Of a stretch of DNA of 44,262 bases, positions 1-7,656 are shown one piece after another (the stretch's first letter is position 1; every line of letters begins with the position of its first letter). The notes below the pieces were generated by a model. It searched no databases and had not been told where the DNA came from. It was given only the letters and a program-made list of their open reading frames with translations. The stretch comes from Bacteroidota bacterium (GTDB lineage: Bacteria > Bacteroidota > Bacteroidia > Cytophagales > Cytophagaceae). The stretch lies in NCBI GenBank assembly GCA_023428135.1, contig JAEYZG010000028.1, positions 1-44,262 of the forward strand, written 5' to 3'. A program made the position numbers and the translations under genes.

Positions 1-42
1 AAGTTGTTTTATCATTGGCAGGTTGGTTTTAAAGAAATGTGA
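1..42 (+). CDS. Possible C-terminal tail of group II intron reverse transcriptase/maturase (partial)
   Basis: Frame 1 from the window edge is open for 13 codons and stops at TGA 40-42, giving KLFYHWQVGFKEM. It ends 12 nt before intron domain V, which is where the intron-encoded reverse transcriptase/maturase usually ends. Only the position and the His-Trp-containing tail support this; the rest of the gene is outside the window, so the call rests mainly on the intron RNA beside it. Confidence 0.35.
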   Translation, partial: KLFYHWQVGFKEM

Positions 43-127
43 TTTGTATAACAAGAGCCGTATGACGGGAGACTGTCAAGTACGGTTCTGTGAGAGGCTT
101 GGGCTGAAATGCCCTTGCCTACTCGAC
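43..127 (+). ncRNA. Group II intron 3' end: domains V and VI
   Basis: Domain V is the hairpin GAGCCGTA (55-62) with TACGGTTC (81-88), enclosing the usual bulged distal stem. Domain VI follows: GAG/AGGC (92-98) pairs with GCCT/CTC (117-124), with an inner GGGC-GCCC hairpin. A single unpaired A at 121 matches the branch-point adenosine; it is the seventh base from an inferred 3' splice site after C127 (terminal ..CGAC). The 5' end and most of the maturase lie outside the window. Domain V and VI order, the bulged A and the end dinucleotide are seen directly; class and activity are not determinable. Confidence 0.85.
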
Positions 128-167
128 CTTGTAGCGAGTGAAATCTGTCATAGAGAGATAGGTATAG

Positions 168-257
168 AAGATAAAGACAATTATTGAATAAAGCGTCTTC
201 GCATTTGTAATGCGAGAGATTGAGGAAATGATTTAGAAAGTAACGAGGTTTTATAGA
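168..257 (+). repeat. 90-bp dispersed repeat, copy A
   Basis: Begins AAGATAAAGACAATTATTG and ends TTTTATAGA; a second copy of 89 bp with the same ends is at 3874-3962, same orientation. Each copy contains a small palindrome, here TCGCATT (199-205), TGT, AATGCGA (209-215). The ATTTGTAAT core resembles REP-type palindromes that I recall from Bacteroidota genomes, but family membership is not tested. No ORF inside. Confidence 0.75.
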
Positions 258-546
258 AATAAATATTCAGGCTTTTAATTCATTTATCTGCTTGAAATAT
301 TATTTCTGCAATATAACCCGCAAGTCAATAGACTTACTGTAGGCTTAAGTTAGATAAACTTAAGCCAGAGAATTCTTTTCAATTCAATTTGAACAAATAT
401 CCAGAGGGATGATTGTTTTTACATCCTGATCTGATATTACTTGAAAATATAATCTACAGATTAATTCAATCCTTAAAGAAGAGACCGAACTATATTATTT
501 CTATATTGCTTATAATCATTCTGTTAAAATGAAAATAATTTTCTTG

Positions 547-580
547 TTTTGATCGAAAATTATAAAAAATCTGTATCTTG
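547..580 (+). promoter_or_regulatory. Candidate Bacteroidota-type promoter for the oxidoreductase pair
   Basis: TTTTG (547-551) and TATCTTG (574-580) resemble the -33 TTG/TTTG and -7 TAnnTTTG elements of Bacteroidota promoters, with 22 nt between them (long end of the range) and 22 nt from the -7 element to the ATG at 603. Match is imperfect. Confidence 0.3.
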
Positions 581-602
581 AAACTCAACCTAATTTTTAG
601 AT

Positions 603-1706
603 ATGCTTCATTGGGGAATTATAGGTACTGGAGTTGTGGCTTTTGAACTAGCCTATGCAATTCAATCAGTAAAAGGAAATAAAATAGTGGCTGTAAGTTC
701 AAGGTCAAAAGCCAAGGCTCATTTCTTTGCCACACACTTAAAAATTGCTAATGTATACGATTCATACAATGACCTGATAAAGAATCAGGATATTGATATA
801 GTATATATAGCATTACCCAATAGTTTTCATGCAGAAATAATCAAACTCTGCCTCGAAAACGGCAAACATGTACTTTGTGAAAAGCCGTTTACTATAAATG
901 CTGAAGAGGCTAAAGAAATACGAGCACTTTCCAAAGAAAAAAATCTTTTCTGCATGGAAGCCTATTGGACACGCTTTATTCCATCTGTTCAGAAGTTACT
1001 ATCCCTGATTAAAGAGGATCATATAGGTAAAATAAAAATGATCTGTGGCAGCTTTGGCAATATATCACATCAACAGCGAAGTTTTGATCTTGCTGCAGGT
1101 GGAGGAGTATTATTAGATCTTTGTATTTATCCCATTGCCTTAACACACGCCATACTTGGAAAACCTGATGAAGTAACCGGTAGTCTGACACTTGGATCAT
1201 CAGGTGTAGACGTTCAGGCCAGCGTTGGCCTAAAATATAAAAACGGAGCATTAGCCAGTCTGACTTCAAGTTATTCAGCCAATCTGAATAACGAATTTGT
1301 TGTATATGGTGAAAAAGGTTCGATTAAAGTATGTGCACCATTTTATAGAAGTTCAACACTTGAAATAACTTACTTTGCTACTCCAGGAGCTCCAGAGCCA
1401 AATACAGGACTATCTGCGAGAAGAAATTATTTCAACCTTCCTTCAGCTTTAAAATTTGCTCCTTTCCTGGTAGAACAAATTCGCAGAATCTTACCTGCAA
1501 AATCAAAAAGAATAATTATTCCTTTTAAAGGCAATGGGTATCAGTATCAGATTATAGAGGTTAATGATTGCTTAAATGCTAATAAAACCGAAAGTGAGTT
1601 ACATTCACTTAATACCACCATTGAGGTGATGGAAATCCTTGATGCTGTTAGAAAGCAAGCCGATTTTAAATATCCTAAAGAAGAACTTGTTCAAATAAGA
1701 GAGTAA
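603..1706 (+). CDS. Gfo/Idh/MocA family NAD(P)-dependent oxidoreductase
   Basis: 367 aa, the usual family length. An N-terminal Rossmann fold opens with GIIGTG (residues 5-10). The conserved EKP motif is at 93-95, where Lys94 is the usual catalytic/cofactor residue. The stretch GGGVLLDLCIYPIALTH (about 167-183) fits the substrate-side helix with conserved Asp, Tyr and His positions seen in trans-dihydrodiol dehydrogenase-like members. Cytoplasmic, no signal peptide. Substrate cannot be read from sequence; members oxidise or reduce sugars, inositols or nucleotide sugars. A second paralogue starts 43 nt downstream on the same strand, so the two are probably co-transcribed. No Shine-Dalgarno is visible, which is normal here. 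Confidence 0.9.
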   Translation: MLHWGIIGTGVVAFELAYAIQSVKGNKIVAVSSRSKAKAHFFATHLKIANVYDSYNDLIKNQDIDIVYIALPNSFHAEIIKLCLENGKHVLCEKPFTINAEEAKEIRALSKEKNLFCMEAYWTRFIPSVQKLLSLIKEDHIGKIKMICGSFGNISHQQRSFDLAAGGGVLLDLCIYPIALTHAILGKPDEVTGSLTLGSSGVDVQASVGLKYKNGALASLTSSYSANLNNEFVVYGEKGSIKVCAPFYRSSTLEITYFATPGAPEPNTGLSARRNYFNLPSALKFAPFLVEQIRRILPAKSKRIIIPFKGNGYQYQIIEVNDCLNANKTESELHSLNTTIEVMEILDAVRKQADFKYPKEELVQIRE

Positions 1707-1749
1707 ACTCCAATAAGAATAATCCCTTCAACTAACGATAACAAAAACT

Positions 1750-2910
1750 ATGACTTCAGACCGTAATTTTTTAAACGTGGGACTAGTTGGTTCCGGCTTC
1801 GTATCTGATTATTATATGCGTACTGTAAAAGATTACAGTAATTTTAAAATTATTGGGGTATTTGATTTGATCAAAGAAAGGGCTCAGAGATTCTCAAATC
1901 ATTATAACGTGCCTCTGTATGATTCCTATGAAAGCATGTTAGCAAATAAGGAAATCGATATTATTCTTAATCTCACTAATCCTCACAGTCATTACGAAGT
2001 TTCAAAACAGGCCTTATTACATGGCAAACATGTTTACTGCGAGAAACCTATGGCCATGCATGTCGAAGAAGTTAAGGAATTGAAAGAGCTGGCAGAAAAA
2101 AACGGTTTATTAATAAGCAATGCACCATGTTCTTCACTTTCAAGTTCTGTAAAAACTTTATGGACTGCCATCAATGATAAAAAGATCGGTGAAGTAAAGT
2201 TGGTTTATGCTGAAATGGATGATGGACCTGTTCACCTTATGAATCCTGAAAACTGGAAAAATTCTCTTGGAGTGCCATGGCCTTATGAAGAAGAGTTTGA
2301 GGTAGGATGTACTATAGAACATATTGGTTATTGCCTTACCTGGTTATTGGCCATGTTTGGTCCAGCAGTACATGTTACTGCTTTTTCGCATTGCCTGATT
2401 CCACAAAAAATGGACTCTATAAAACCAACTTCTACTCCAGATTTTTCTGTAGCCTGCATTGAGCATAAAAGCGGAGTAATTACAAGACTTACCTGTGGCT
2501 TATTGGCTCCTATGAATCGCACACTCACCGTGATCGGCGATAAAGGAATTTTGAAAGTAGGAGATTCCTGGGACAACCAGATACCAGTAGAGTATCAAAA
2601 CTATACCAGTTTAAAATTAAAAGCGGAAAGAAAGGAGTGGATCATAAATAACTGGTTCCTTAAAAAAGCATTTGGTCTTTATTATAAAAAGCTTCCTTTA
2701 ATAAATCCGAAAAAGAGACCTTTCCGGTTAATTCCTGATAAAATAAAGATGGACTATTTATTAGGTGTATCTGATCTTGCAGAGGCGGCACTTCATAACA
2801 AACCTTTGCTGTTGGATGGAGCATTTTCTTTGCATGTTACTGAGTTATGCCTTAAAATTCACGAATCACGCAAATGTGGGGAGAAGATTCAAATAGAAAC
2901 AAGTTTTTAG
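1750..2910 (+). CDS. Gfo/Idh/MocA family oxidoreductase, second paralogue
   Basis: 386 aa. Rossmann motif GLVGSG at residues 11-16, EKP at 98-100. The C-terminal domain carries TIEHIGYCLTWLLAMFGP (about 188-205), where His and Tyr lie near the expected substrate site, but the Asp-containing pattern of the upstream gene is replaced by Glu-His. The two proteins are clearly divergent, so a recent duplication is unlikely. Forty-three nt separate it from the first oxidoreductase. It ends just before a bidirectional terminator shared with the converging acyltransferase. A role in sugar or surface-glycan metabolism is an inference from the neighbours. Confidence 0.9.
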   Translation: MTSDRNFLNVGLVGSGFVSDYYMRTVKDYSNFKIIGVFDLIKERAQRFSNHYNVPLYDSYESMLANKEIDIILNLTNPHSHYEVSKQALLHGKHVYCEKPMAMHVEEVKELKELAEKNGLLISNAPCSSLSSSVKTLWTAINDKKIGEVKLVYAEMDDGPVHLMNPENWKNSLGVPWPYEEEFEVGCTIEHIGYCLTWLLAMFGPAVHVTAFSHCLIPQKMDSIKPTSTPDFSVACIEHKSGVITRLTCGLLAPMNRTLTVIGDKGILKVGDSWDNQIPVEYQNYTSLKLKAERKEWIINNWFLKKAFGLYYKKLPLINPKKRPFRLIPDKIKMDYLLGVSDLAEAALHNKPLLLDGAFSLHVTELCLKIHESRKCGEKIQIETSF

Positions 2911-2931
2911 AAACAGTTTATACTTATCCAA

Positions 2932-2963
2932 AAAGCCCATTTAGATCTTAATAAATGGGCTTT
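2932..2963. terminator. Bidirectional rho-independent terminator
   Basis: Perfect 12-bp arms AAAGCCCATTTA (2932-2943) and TAAATGGGCTTT (2952-2963), 8-nt loop, A-run on one side and T-rich on the other. It sits between convergent genes ending at 2910 (+) and 2996 (-). Confidence 0.85.
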
Positions 2964-2995
2964 CAATTTTAAATCATTAATTATTATTTAAATTC

Positions 2996-3607
2996 TTAAG
3001 GTACTGTTTCAATTTCTTCAGGATGCAGTCTCCTGATAACTTTTGCCGGCATGCCTGCCACTACACAATTTGGCGGCACATTTTTAGTTACAACAGCGCC
3101 AGCCGCAACAACAGAATTCTCGCCGATAGTTACTCCCTTAAGTATCATGCATCGGGTTGCAATCCAGACATTATCTTTTATAATAACAGCTCCTGTTTTA
3201 CCCTCTTCAGAAAAATGATCGGTCACCTGATGATAATCACTGTCAAAAATAATTGTATATGCAGCTATCCTAACGTTATTTCCAATTATAACCTTGTTGG
3301 AAACTCCAAGATGCACTCCATTTAATCTGGAGTTTGTACCTATTACGAGAGTACCTCCTTTTCGAACAAATATCTTAGATTTTGCAATATTGGACCAGAT
3401 TCTTACCCTATCCCCTATGTATACATCCCCTCTGATTTTTATTTTGGGAATACCGTTTAGGGAGGGTAATTTGCCTACCTTTTTACATCTCCTCAAGTAA
3501 ATTTTCGCCAAAATCAGTCTGACTATTCCATTAAAATAATATTGAAATTTATCTAATATTGATCCTCCATCAGCTGCTATCGACCGAGTGCTATTATCTG
3601 TTTCCAT
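2996..3607 (-). CDS. Acyltransferase with left-handed beta-helix (hexapeptide repeats)
   Basis: 203 aa. Hexapeptide-repeat pattern runs from about residue 55 to 190, ending with GVTIGENSVVAAGAVVTKNV and the PPNCVVAGMPAKVIRR cap typical of maltose O-acetyltransferase/WbbJ-like enzymes. FDSDYHQ around 122-128 holds the probable catalytic His. It would transfer an acetyl group from acetyl-CoA to a sugar, in the cytoplasm. The N-terminal 50 residues contain an amphipathic segment and no signal peptide. It converges on the oxidoreductase pair, giving a small cluster of likely sugar-modifying enzymes; the exact acceptor is unknown. Confidence 0.88.
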   Translation of the reverse strand: METDNSTRSIAADGGSILDKFQYYFNGIVRLILAKIYLRRCKKVGKLPSLNGIPKIKIRGDVYIGDRVRIWSNIAKSKIFVRKGGTLVIGTNSRLNGVHLGVSNKVIIGNNVRIAAYTIIFDSDYHQVTDHFSEEGKTGAVIIKDNVWIATRCMILKGVTIGENSVVAAGAVVTKNVPPNCVVAGMPAKVIRRLHPEEIETVP

Positions 3608-3873
3608 TTTTAATTAATTGTTACCTATTTCTCTAAATTTAAACAAATTCCTAAATACAAGCCAGCCTTAAATTACAACTGAATATCTTGAATTTCAAGA
3701 ATTCGTGGAGTGATTTTTATTAATTTAACAAAAATCTATTCTTTTAAAATAATTTAAGACTCTTTTAGCTTTTATAGTCCTAGTTTGCAAACGGGGATTT
3801 CCGGGCTTGGCGATTGTACCGCCTTTTTTGGGGCTAGGCAATTCAAGCTATAGAAAATAGAGGGCTGTATTTT

Positions 3874-3962
3874 AAGATAAAGACAATTATTGAATAAAGC
3901 ATTCGCATTTATAATGCGAGAGATAGAGGAAAAGATTTAAAAAGAAGTCCAGATTTTATAGA
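3874..3962 (+). repeat. 90-bp dispersed repeat, copy B
   Basis: Direct-orientation copy of 168-257 with small differences; its palindrome is TCGCATT (3903-3909), TAT, AATGCGA (3913-3919). The two copies bracket the oxidoreductases and the acyltransferase. Confidence 0.75.
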
Positions 3963-4031
3963 GCTGGTTACTTTTTATTTTGAAGTAAAAAGAATAAATA
4001 ATGAGGGCTGTTGTAGAGGATAGTGAAGTGG

Positions 4032-4056
4032 GGCACGCGTTTTGAAAACGCGCGCC
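4032..4056. repeat. Palindrome with CGCGTTTT/AAAACGCG arms
   Basis: CGCGTTTT (4036-4043), G, AAAACGCG (4045-4052), extended by GGC (4032-4034) and GCC (4054-4056) across one A/C mismatch. GC-rich in an AT-rich spacer and not next to a gene end. It looks like a REP-type element; no second copy in the window. Confidence 0.55.
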
Positions 4057-4206
4057 AGCCAAGTGGTATTAGATGTAACTGGCTAAAAGGATTTTATTTA
4101 ATTCAACGATAATTAAGAAAACGGAATGTCAATTCAAAAGGTGATTAAAGAATAGAATAAAGTAGCAATGCGATTACCGCTAAGTTCATTTAAGAGAAAT
4201 AATTGA

Positions 4207-4237
4207 CTGATGCCTTCGCTTCAAGCGAAGGCATCAG
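4207..4237. repeat. 31-bp palindrome, copy 1
   Basis: CTGATGCCTTCGCTT (4207-4221), central C, AAGCGAAGGCATCAG (4223-4237): perfect 15-bp arms. The same sequence recurs at 4513-4551. Confidence 0.85.
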
Positions 4238-4360
4238 TTGAAATAAGCCAGATTATTAACTAAGGAAGAATTAAAAGTCATTAGAGATATTATAGTTGAA
4301 AAGAGTTATTCTGTTTGGCTCTTATGCCCGTGGCAATTGGGCTATAATAAAGTAACAGAA

Positions 4361-4400
4361 CTAAAAAGCCCGAAGGTAATATAATCTTCGGGCTTTTTAG
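4361..4400. terminator. Strong bidirectional terminator-like hairpin
   Basis: Perfect 15-bp arms CTAAAAAGCCCGAAG (4361-4375) and CTTCGGGCTTTTTAG (4386-4400), 10-nt loop, with A and T runs built into the stem. It lies between the twin palindromes and no gene ends directly at it, so it may belong to a lost gene or to the minus-strand permease transcript. Confidence 0.7.
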
Positions 4401-4512
4401 TTTATATGATTTTGGTATTCTTAATAACCATAAAGCCTGCCTGGCTTTAAAGTCCTGAATGAATAAATTAGTATTCATAATCTTTCCGTGTAAAAAAGTC
4501 GCTTTATAAGAT

Positions 4513-4551
4513 CCAATTGATGCCTTCGCTTCAAGCGAAGGCATCAGTTGG
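4513..4551. repeat. 39-bp palindrome, copy 2, at the 3' end of the YdcZ gene
   Basis: Arms 4513-4531 and 4533-4551 with one mismatch (CCAAtTGATGCC... against ...GGCATCAgTTGG) and a central C; its core is identical to 4209-4236. It starts 4 nt beyond the stop of the permease gene, so it could protect or end that mRNA, but there is no T-tract. Confidence 0.8.
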
Positions 4552-4555
4552 ATAG

Positions 4556-4990
4556 TTACTTTTTATTAAACAGATAAATCGAACATCCCAACAAAATAAT
4601 AGCAGTTACTCTTTTCCAGTCAATAGGAATCTGTTTATCACCTATAAATCCAAAGTGATCTATTAAAGTACCTGTTATCAGCTGGCCTGCGATGAGTGTA
4701 ACGAGAGCAGCAGCAATACCTATTCTTGGAACAGCCGTAACCATGATAAGGATATAAACAGCTCCCAGCAGGCCACCTGTAAGCTGCCATCTTGGAGTTT
4801 CAAGAGCAGACATGATATTACCCTTTCTCAAAAAGGCCAATAAAATAGAAAGAAAAATAGTGCCTACCAGAAACGATATAAATGCTGCCTCCAGAGCGCC
4901 AACCTTTTTCCCCAGTGTACCGTTCACCCCAGCCTGAATAGACGTTGCAGCTCCGGCAATAAATACAAGTAAAAGTATAATCCAGTTCAT
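4556..4990 (-). CDS. DMT-superfamily membrane protein, YdcZ/DUF606 family
   Basis: 144 aa, almost entirely hydrophobic with about five transmembrane segments, the usual length for DUF606. The N-terminus AGAATSIQAGVNGTLGK and the central GGLLGAVYILIMV are family-typical. Inner-membrane protein; related proteins are half-size drug/metabolite transporter-like units that probably dimerise. Substrate unknown. Start ATG 4990-4988 gives a helix directly at the N-terminus. Confidence 0.85.
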   Translation of the reverse strand: MNWIILLLVFIAGAATSIQAGVNGTLGKKVGALEAAFISFLVGTIFLSILLAFLRKGNIMSALETPRWQLTGGLLGAVYILIMVTAVPRIGIAAALVTLIAGQLITGTLIDHFGFIGDKQIPIDWKRVTAIILLGCSIYLFNKK

Positions 4991-5073
4991 TTGAATTTGA
5001 ATGAGGGGTCAAAATTACAATATTAAAATGTTTGCATGGTGATCTGAAATCAAAAAAATAGCGAATAAATAAA

Positions 5074-5095
5074 AAAGCCCCACCTGAGGGGCTTT
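5074..5095 (-). terminator. Rho-independent terminator of the csbD-like gene
   Basis: AAAGCCCC (5074-5081) and GGGGCTTT (5088-5095). Read on the minus strand the stem is followed by TTTTTTATTTATT. It lies 50 nt downstream of the csbD-like stop. Confidence 0.8.
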
Positions 5096-5144
5096 CTTTA
5101 TATTAATTAGTAATAAAACTACTTAAAACATGAATAATTGCTGG

Positions 5145-5342
5145 TTATTCATAGTACTCAGAATTAAAAACGAGGGCACGAACTTCATCTTTTGTTTTGC
5201 CAGTTTTCTTTTGTAGTCGGCCGATCAATTCATCTTCCTTACCTTCTTCGTAAAGGAGATCATTATCAGTTAAATCCGCAAATTCTTTTTTCAATTTGCC
5301 TTTCATTTCATTCCAACTACCTTTTAATCTTAGTTTATCCAT
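5145..5342 (-). CDS. CsbD-like general stress protein
   Basis: 65 aa from ATG 5342-5340: MDKLRLKGSWNEMKGKLKKE matches the CsbD family N-terminus (W-N-x-x-K-G-K-x-K), and the length is normal for it. An ATG 12 codons upstream (5378) would add MKKLPIILTSNR, which is not part of the family, so the inner start is preferred. Highly charged, soluble, cytoplasmic. CsbD members are induced by general stress in Bacillus; biochemical role unknown. Upstream lie two near-identical direct repeats that could be regulatory. Confidence 0.85.
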   Translation of the reverse strand: MDKLRLKGSWNEMKGKLKKEFADLTDNDLLYEEGKEDELIGRLQKKTGKTKDEVRALVFNSEYYE

Positions 5343-5428
5343 CCTATTAGAAGTTAAAATGATTGGTAATTTTTTCAAGGCTTCTGCCTATATTAAAAAC
5401 ATTCCCGATTCATAAAAAGGTCTGTTTT

Positions 5429-5481
5429 TTTAAAAAAGTTAAATACTTTTTGGGGGGAAAATTTAAAAAAGTTAAGTATTT
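5429..5481. promoter_or_regulatory. Pair of direct repeats in the divergent spacer upstream of the csbD-like gene
   Basis: TTTAAAAAAGTTAAATACTT begins at 5429 and TTTAAAAAAGTTAAGTATTT spans 5462-5481, 33 bp apart (about three helical turns). They lie between the divergent csbD-like gene and the lipoprotein at 5666. A binding-site role is inference only. Confidence 0.35.
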
Positions 5482-5665
5482 AGCAACGAGAGTATTTCTG
5501 CTGATGTTCTATTAGACAGGTCCATTAAACTAATCCAGCCCAATGAATTGGTTGAAATTATATAATTTTTTTGCTAGGGAATTGTACCTTGGAGGAAACT
5601 ACCTGATATTATTTTTGAATATCCGCTTTCTGGGCAGTATTTTTATTTATCTCAAATAGTTCAAT

Positions 5666-6778
5666 ATGCGCAAGTTTAAAGGTTTACAGTCTGTTGTTTG
5701 TTTAATAATCATTTTCATATCAATGTCTTGTAAGAAAGATAAAGAAGAGGCGGTTGATTTAAATAATGGAGTAATCTTTCTTAAAGCAGGAACTTCTTAT
5801 ACTTACAGCTATTCAGGGGAAACGGTCACTTCTGCTGTAGAGCAAGAGGCTGGTAAGGATACCTTTCTGATAAGGAACTATTCACAAACTATAGATACGA
5901 TATTTCCGGCAGTTTACTTTGCATTAAAAGATGGAAATTTCTCAAGATCAATCAGATTAAGAGATCCGGCTTCTTATGTGGTGGTTTGTAAATTCAATCA
6001 TCCAGAAGGCACAACTTGGAATGTGACGGATGAATATGGAAGAAGCTCTGTTTTAACTATTGACTCAGTCAACACAAAAGTGAATACTGGCAAGGGATGG
6101 ATTACAGATGCAATAAAAGTCAGAAGTGTTTCCGGAAATAATACAAGCTTCAGTTATTATTCCCCGACAGTCGGCTTTATTGGTAATGGTTCTGTGGATA
6201 CAGAAGCAGCAATTCAACTTACAGATTATTCCGTTTCAACTACATCACCTACCGGAGCTTCATATCCGATTACTTTGGGTAACTTTCCTTTTACCAAAAT
6301 TGGGAATGAGTGGACATTCGAGGAGTCTACTGCTTCCGGAAAAGATAATGTTACGAAATCCATTGAAAATAAAATTGGCAAATCTAATATCTATAAGGTA
6401 AAGGTAACAAGCGAATCTCAGCCTGACCTTATTACATTTGAATATTGGTATGAAGACCATGGCAGATTGATGGTTTATGAGGATGGTGAAAATGCCTTAC
6501 AGGCCGATGTTATTTATATTGATGAATCACTATCAAAAGTTGGAGACGGATGGGTTTCTAAAACCAAAGATGGAAGCATTCTTCTTTCAAGAATCAGTAA
6601 TTTGAATGTCACTCAGTATACTGGTTGGGGGAATTTACCATCTGAAGAAATTGTGATTAAAAACAGAGAAGGCTTGTCAGCAAAAGATTACTGGAATAAA
6701 GATAAAGGAAACCTTCTTACAACAGGAGGGATAAACAAAGTGTTGGTAAATTCCAATGCCAGGATCTCAAAGTTTTAA
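5666..6778 (+). CDS. Lipoprotein of unknown function
   Basis: 370 aa. Type II signal peptide: basic start, hydrophobic segment 9-19, lipobox ISMSC with Cys22, then KKDKEE, so it should be a lipid-anchored envelope protein. The mature part has two beta-rich halves that each open with a similar phrase (AGTSYTYSYSG near 41-51 and KIGNEWTFEES near 211-221), suggesting an internal duplication. The pattern resembles DUF4249/DUF5074-like Bacteroidota lipoproteins only in general terms; I do not recognise the family. Single gene with its own strong terminator. Confidence 0.75.
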   Translation: MRKFKGLQSVVCLIIIFISMSCKKDKEEAVDLNNGVIFLKAGTSYTYSYSGETVTSAVEQEAGKDTFLIRNYSQTIDTIFPAVYFALKDGNFSRSIRLRDPASYVVVCKFNHPEGTTWNVTDEYGRSSVLTIDSVNTKVNTGKGWITDAIKVRSVSGNNTSFSYYSPTVGFIGNGSVDTEAAIQLTDYSVSTTSPTGASYPITLGNFPFTKIGNEWTFEESTASGKDNVTKSIENKIGKSNIYKVKVTSESQPDLITFEYWYEDHGRLMVYEDGENALQADVIYIDESLSKVGDGWVSKTKDGSILLSRISNLNVTQYTGWGNLPSEEIVIKNREGLSAKDYWNKDKGNLLTTGGINKVLVNSNARISKF

Positions 6779-6811
6779 GTATGGGTTACTTCCTTTATTT
6801 CGTGAAAATGT

Positions 6812-6843
6812 AAAAAAGCCCCCGACATGTCGGGGGCTTTTTT
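6812..6843. terminator. Bidirectional rho-independent terminator
   Basis: Perfect 32-base palindrome: AAAAAAGCCCCCGACA (6812-6827) followed directly by its complement TGTCGGGGGCTTTTTT. It serves both the lipoprotein (+) and the TPR gene (-) that converge here. Confidence 0.92.
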
Positions 6844-6878
6844 ATTGATCAGAATTATTACTGTTTCGTTTTGAATAA

Positions 6879-7652
6879 CTACTGAGCCATTAAACAATTT
6901 TTTTCAGCCAATTCATTTGCTGCATCAAATCCTTTATTAATTGCACTTCCACATTCCATACATGCAGTTGTGGTATCTCCCAGAAAAAAGTTGCATAAAG
7001 CTTTATAGTAAAATATTTCCCCTAATGAAGATTTAAGAGTTGTAGCTTTGTCAAAGTCTTTTAGTGCGTTTTGATAATCTTTTAATGAATAGTAGCATTG
7101 TCCACGTTCGGTATATGCATTAAATGATCTTTCTTTTTTTAGAAATGAGTTATAATTTTCTAATGAAGCAGTATAATCTTTTTGACCAAATTTTATTCTT
7201 CCTAAAAAAATATCCGTGCTATCTATATATGGAGTCATTGTTTTTGATTTTTCAAAATTTTCAAGTGCCTCTGCTGTATTGAGTAAAGCGTAGTGAGCTC
7301 TTCCTTTTAAATAATAGTAGCTCGCATCCGGGTCAGCAGTATGCTTTAGGGCTAAGTTTGTGTATTTAAGCATTTCATCATAAAAGCCTAAATCCTGGTT
7401 TATTTTAGCGAGAAGGAGAAAGGCCTTTTCATTTGTCTTATCATAGTAAAGACTTAGATGACAATAGTCCGTTGCATTATAATAATCCTTAGTATTCATA
7501 GCCAATACGGCTCTTTCATAAGCAACTTTAGAGTATTTGATATTGAAATAATAGTAAACAGAAATACCTACTATGACAAATCCTACTATTGATAGAATTG
7601 TCCAAAGGAAGATTTTGCCCGATTTTTTTTGATTTTTACTGTTGGTAGACAT
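6879..7652 (-). CDS. Membrane-anchored TPR protein
   Basis: 257 aa. Lys-rich N-terminus, one transmembrane segment (about 13-35), then five to six tetratricopeptide repeats filling the rest (for example DPDASYYYLKGRAHYALLNT and FNAYTERGQCYYSLKDYQNA). TPRs bind partner proteins; the topology suggests a scaffold facing the periplasm or cytoplasm depending on orientation. It starts 4 nt after the end of the PrsW reading frame, so it is the last gene of that operon. Function otherwise unknown; a Cys-rich tail (CMECGSA, EKNCLMAQ) is present. Confidence 0.82.
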   Translation of the reverse strand: MSTNSKNQKKSGKIFLWTILSIVGFVIVGISVYYYFNIKYSKVAYERAVLAMNTKDYYNATDYCHLSLYYDKTNEKAFLLLAKINQDLGFYDEMLKYTNLALKHTADPDASYYYLKGRAHYALLNTAEALENFEKSKTMTPYIDSTDIFLGRIKFGQKDYTASLENYNSFLKKERSFNAYTERGQCYYSLKDYQNALKDFDKATTLKSSLGEIFYYKALCNFFLGDTTTACMECGSAINKGFDAANELAEKNCLMAQ

Positions 7653-7656
7653 GTGA

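Larger units (their letters stand above)
128..602. other. Intergenic region after the intron
   Basis: No gene seen. It holds the intron 3' exon, one copy of a 90-bp dispersed repeat (168-257), a 5-bp hairpin (322-335) and a perfect 10-bp hairpin GGCTTAAGTT/AACTTAAGCC (342-351 and 357-366, 5-nt loop) with no T-tract. The last 60 bases hold a candidate promoter for the gene at 603. Confidence 0.6.
3608..4555. other. Gene-free repeat island
   Basis: 948 bases with no supportable gene. It contains the second 90-bp repeat, a CGCGTTTT palindrome, two copies of a CTGATGCCTTCGCTT palindrome and a strong terminator-like hairpin, all listed separately, plus a 7-bp hairpin CTTTTTA/TAAAAAG (3971-3977, 3986-3992). 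A short open stretch around 4256-4375 (reads LTKEELKVIRDIIVEKS) has no start and no recognisable family; it may be a gene remnant. Confidence 0.6.

Noticed and set aside
4290..4544. 84-aa minus-strand ORF in the repeat island
   Set aside because: It runs through a terminator hairpin and one arm of a palindrome and resembles nothing; chance reading frame.
3608..4555. CRISPR array or complete insertion sequence in the repeat island
   Set aside because: Repeats are palindromes of different families without regular spacers, and no transposase frame is present.
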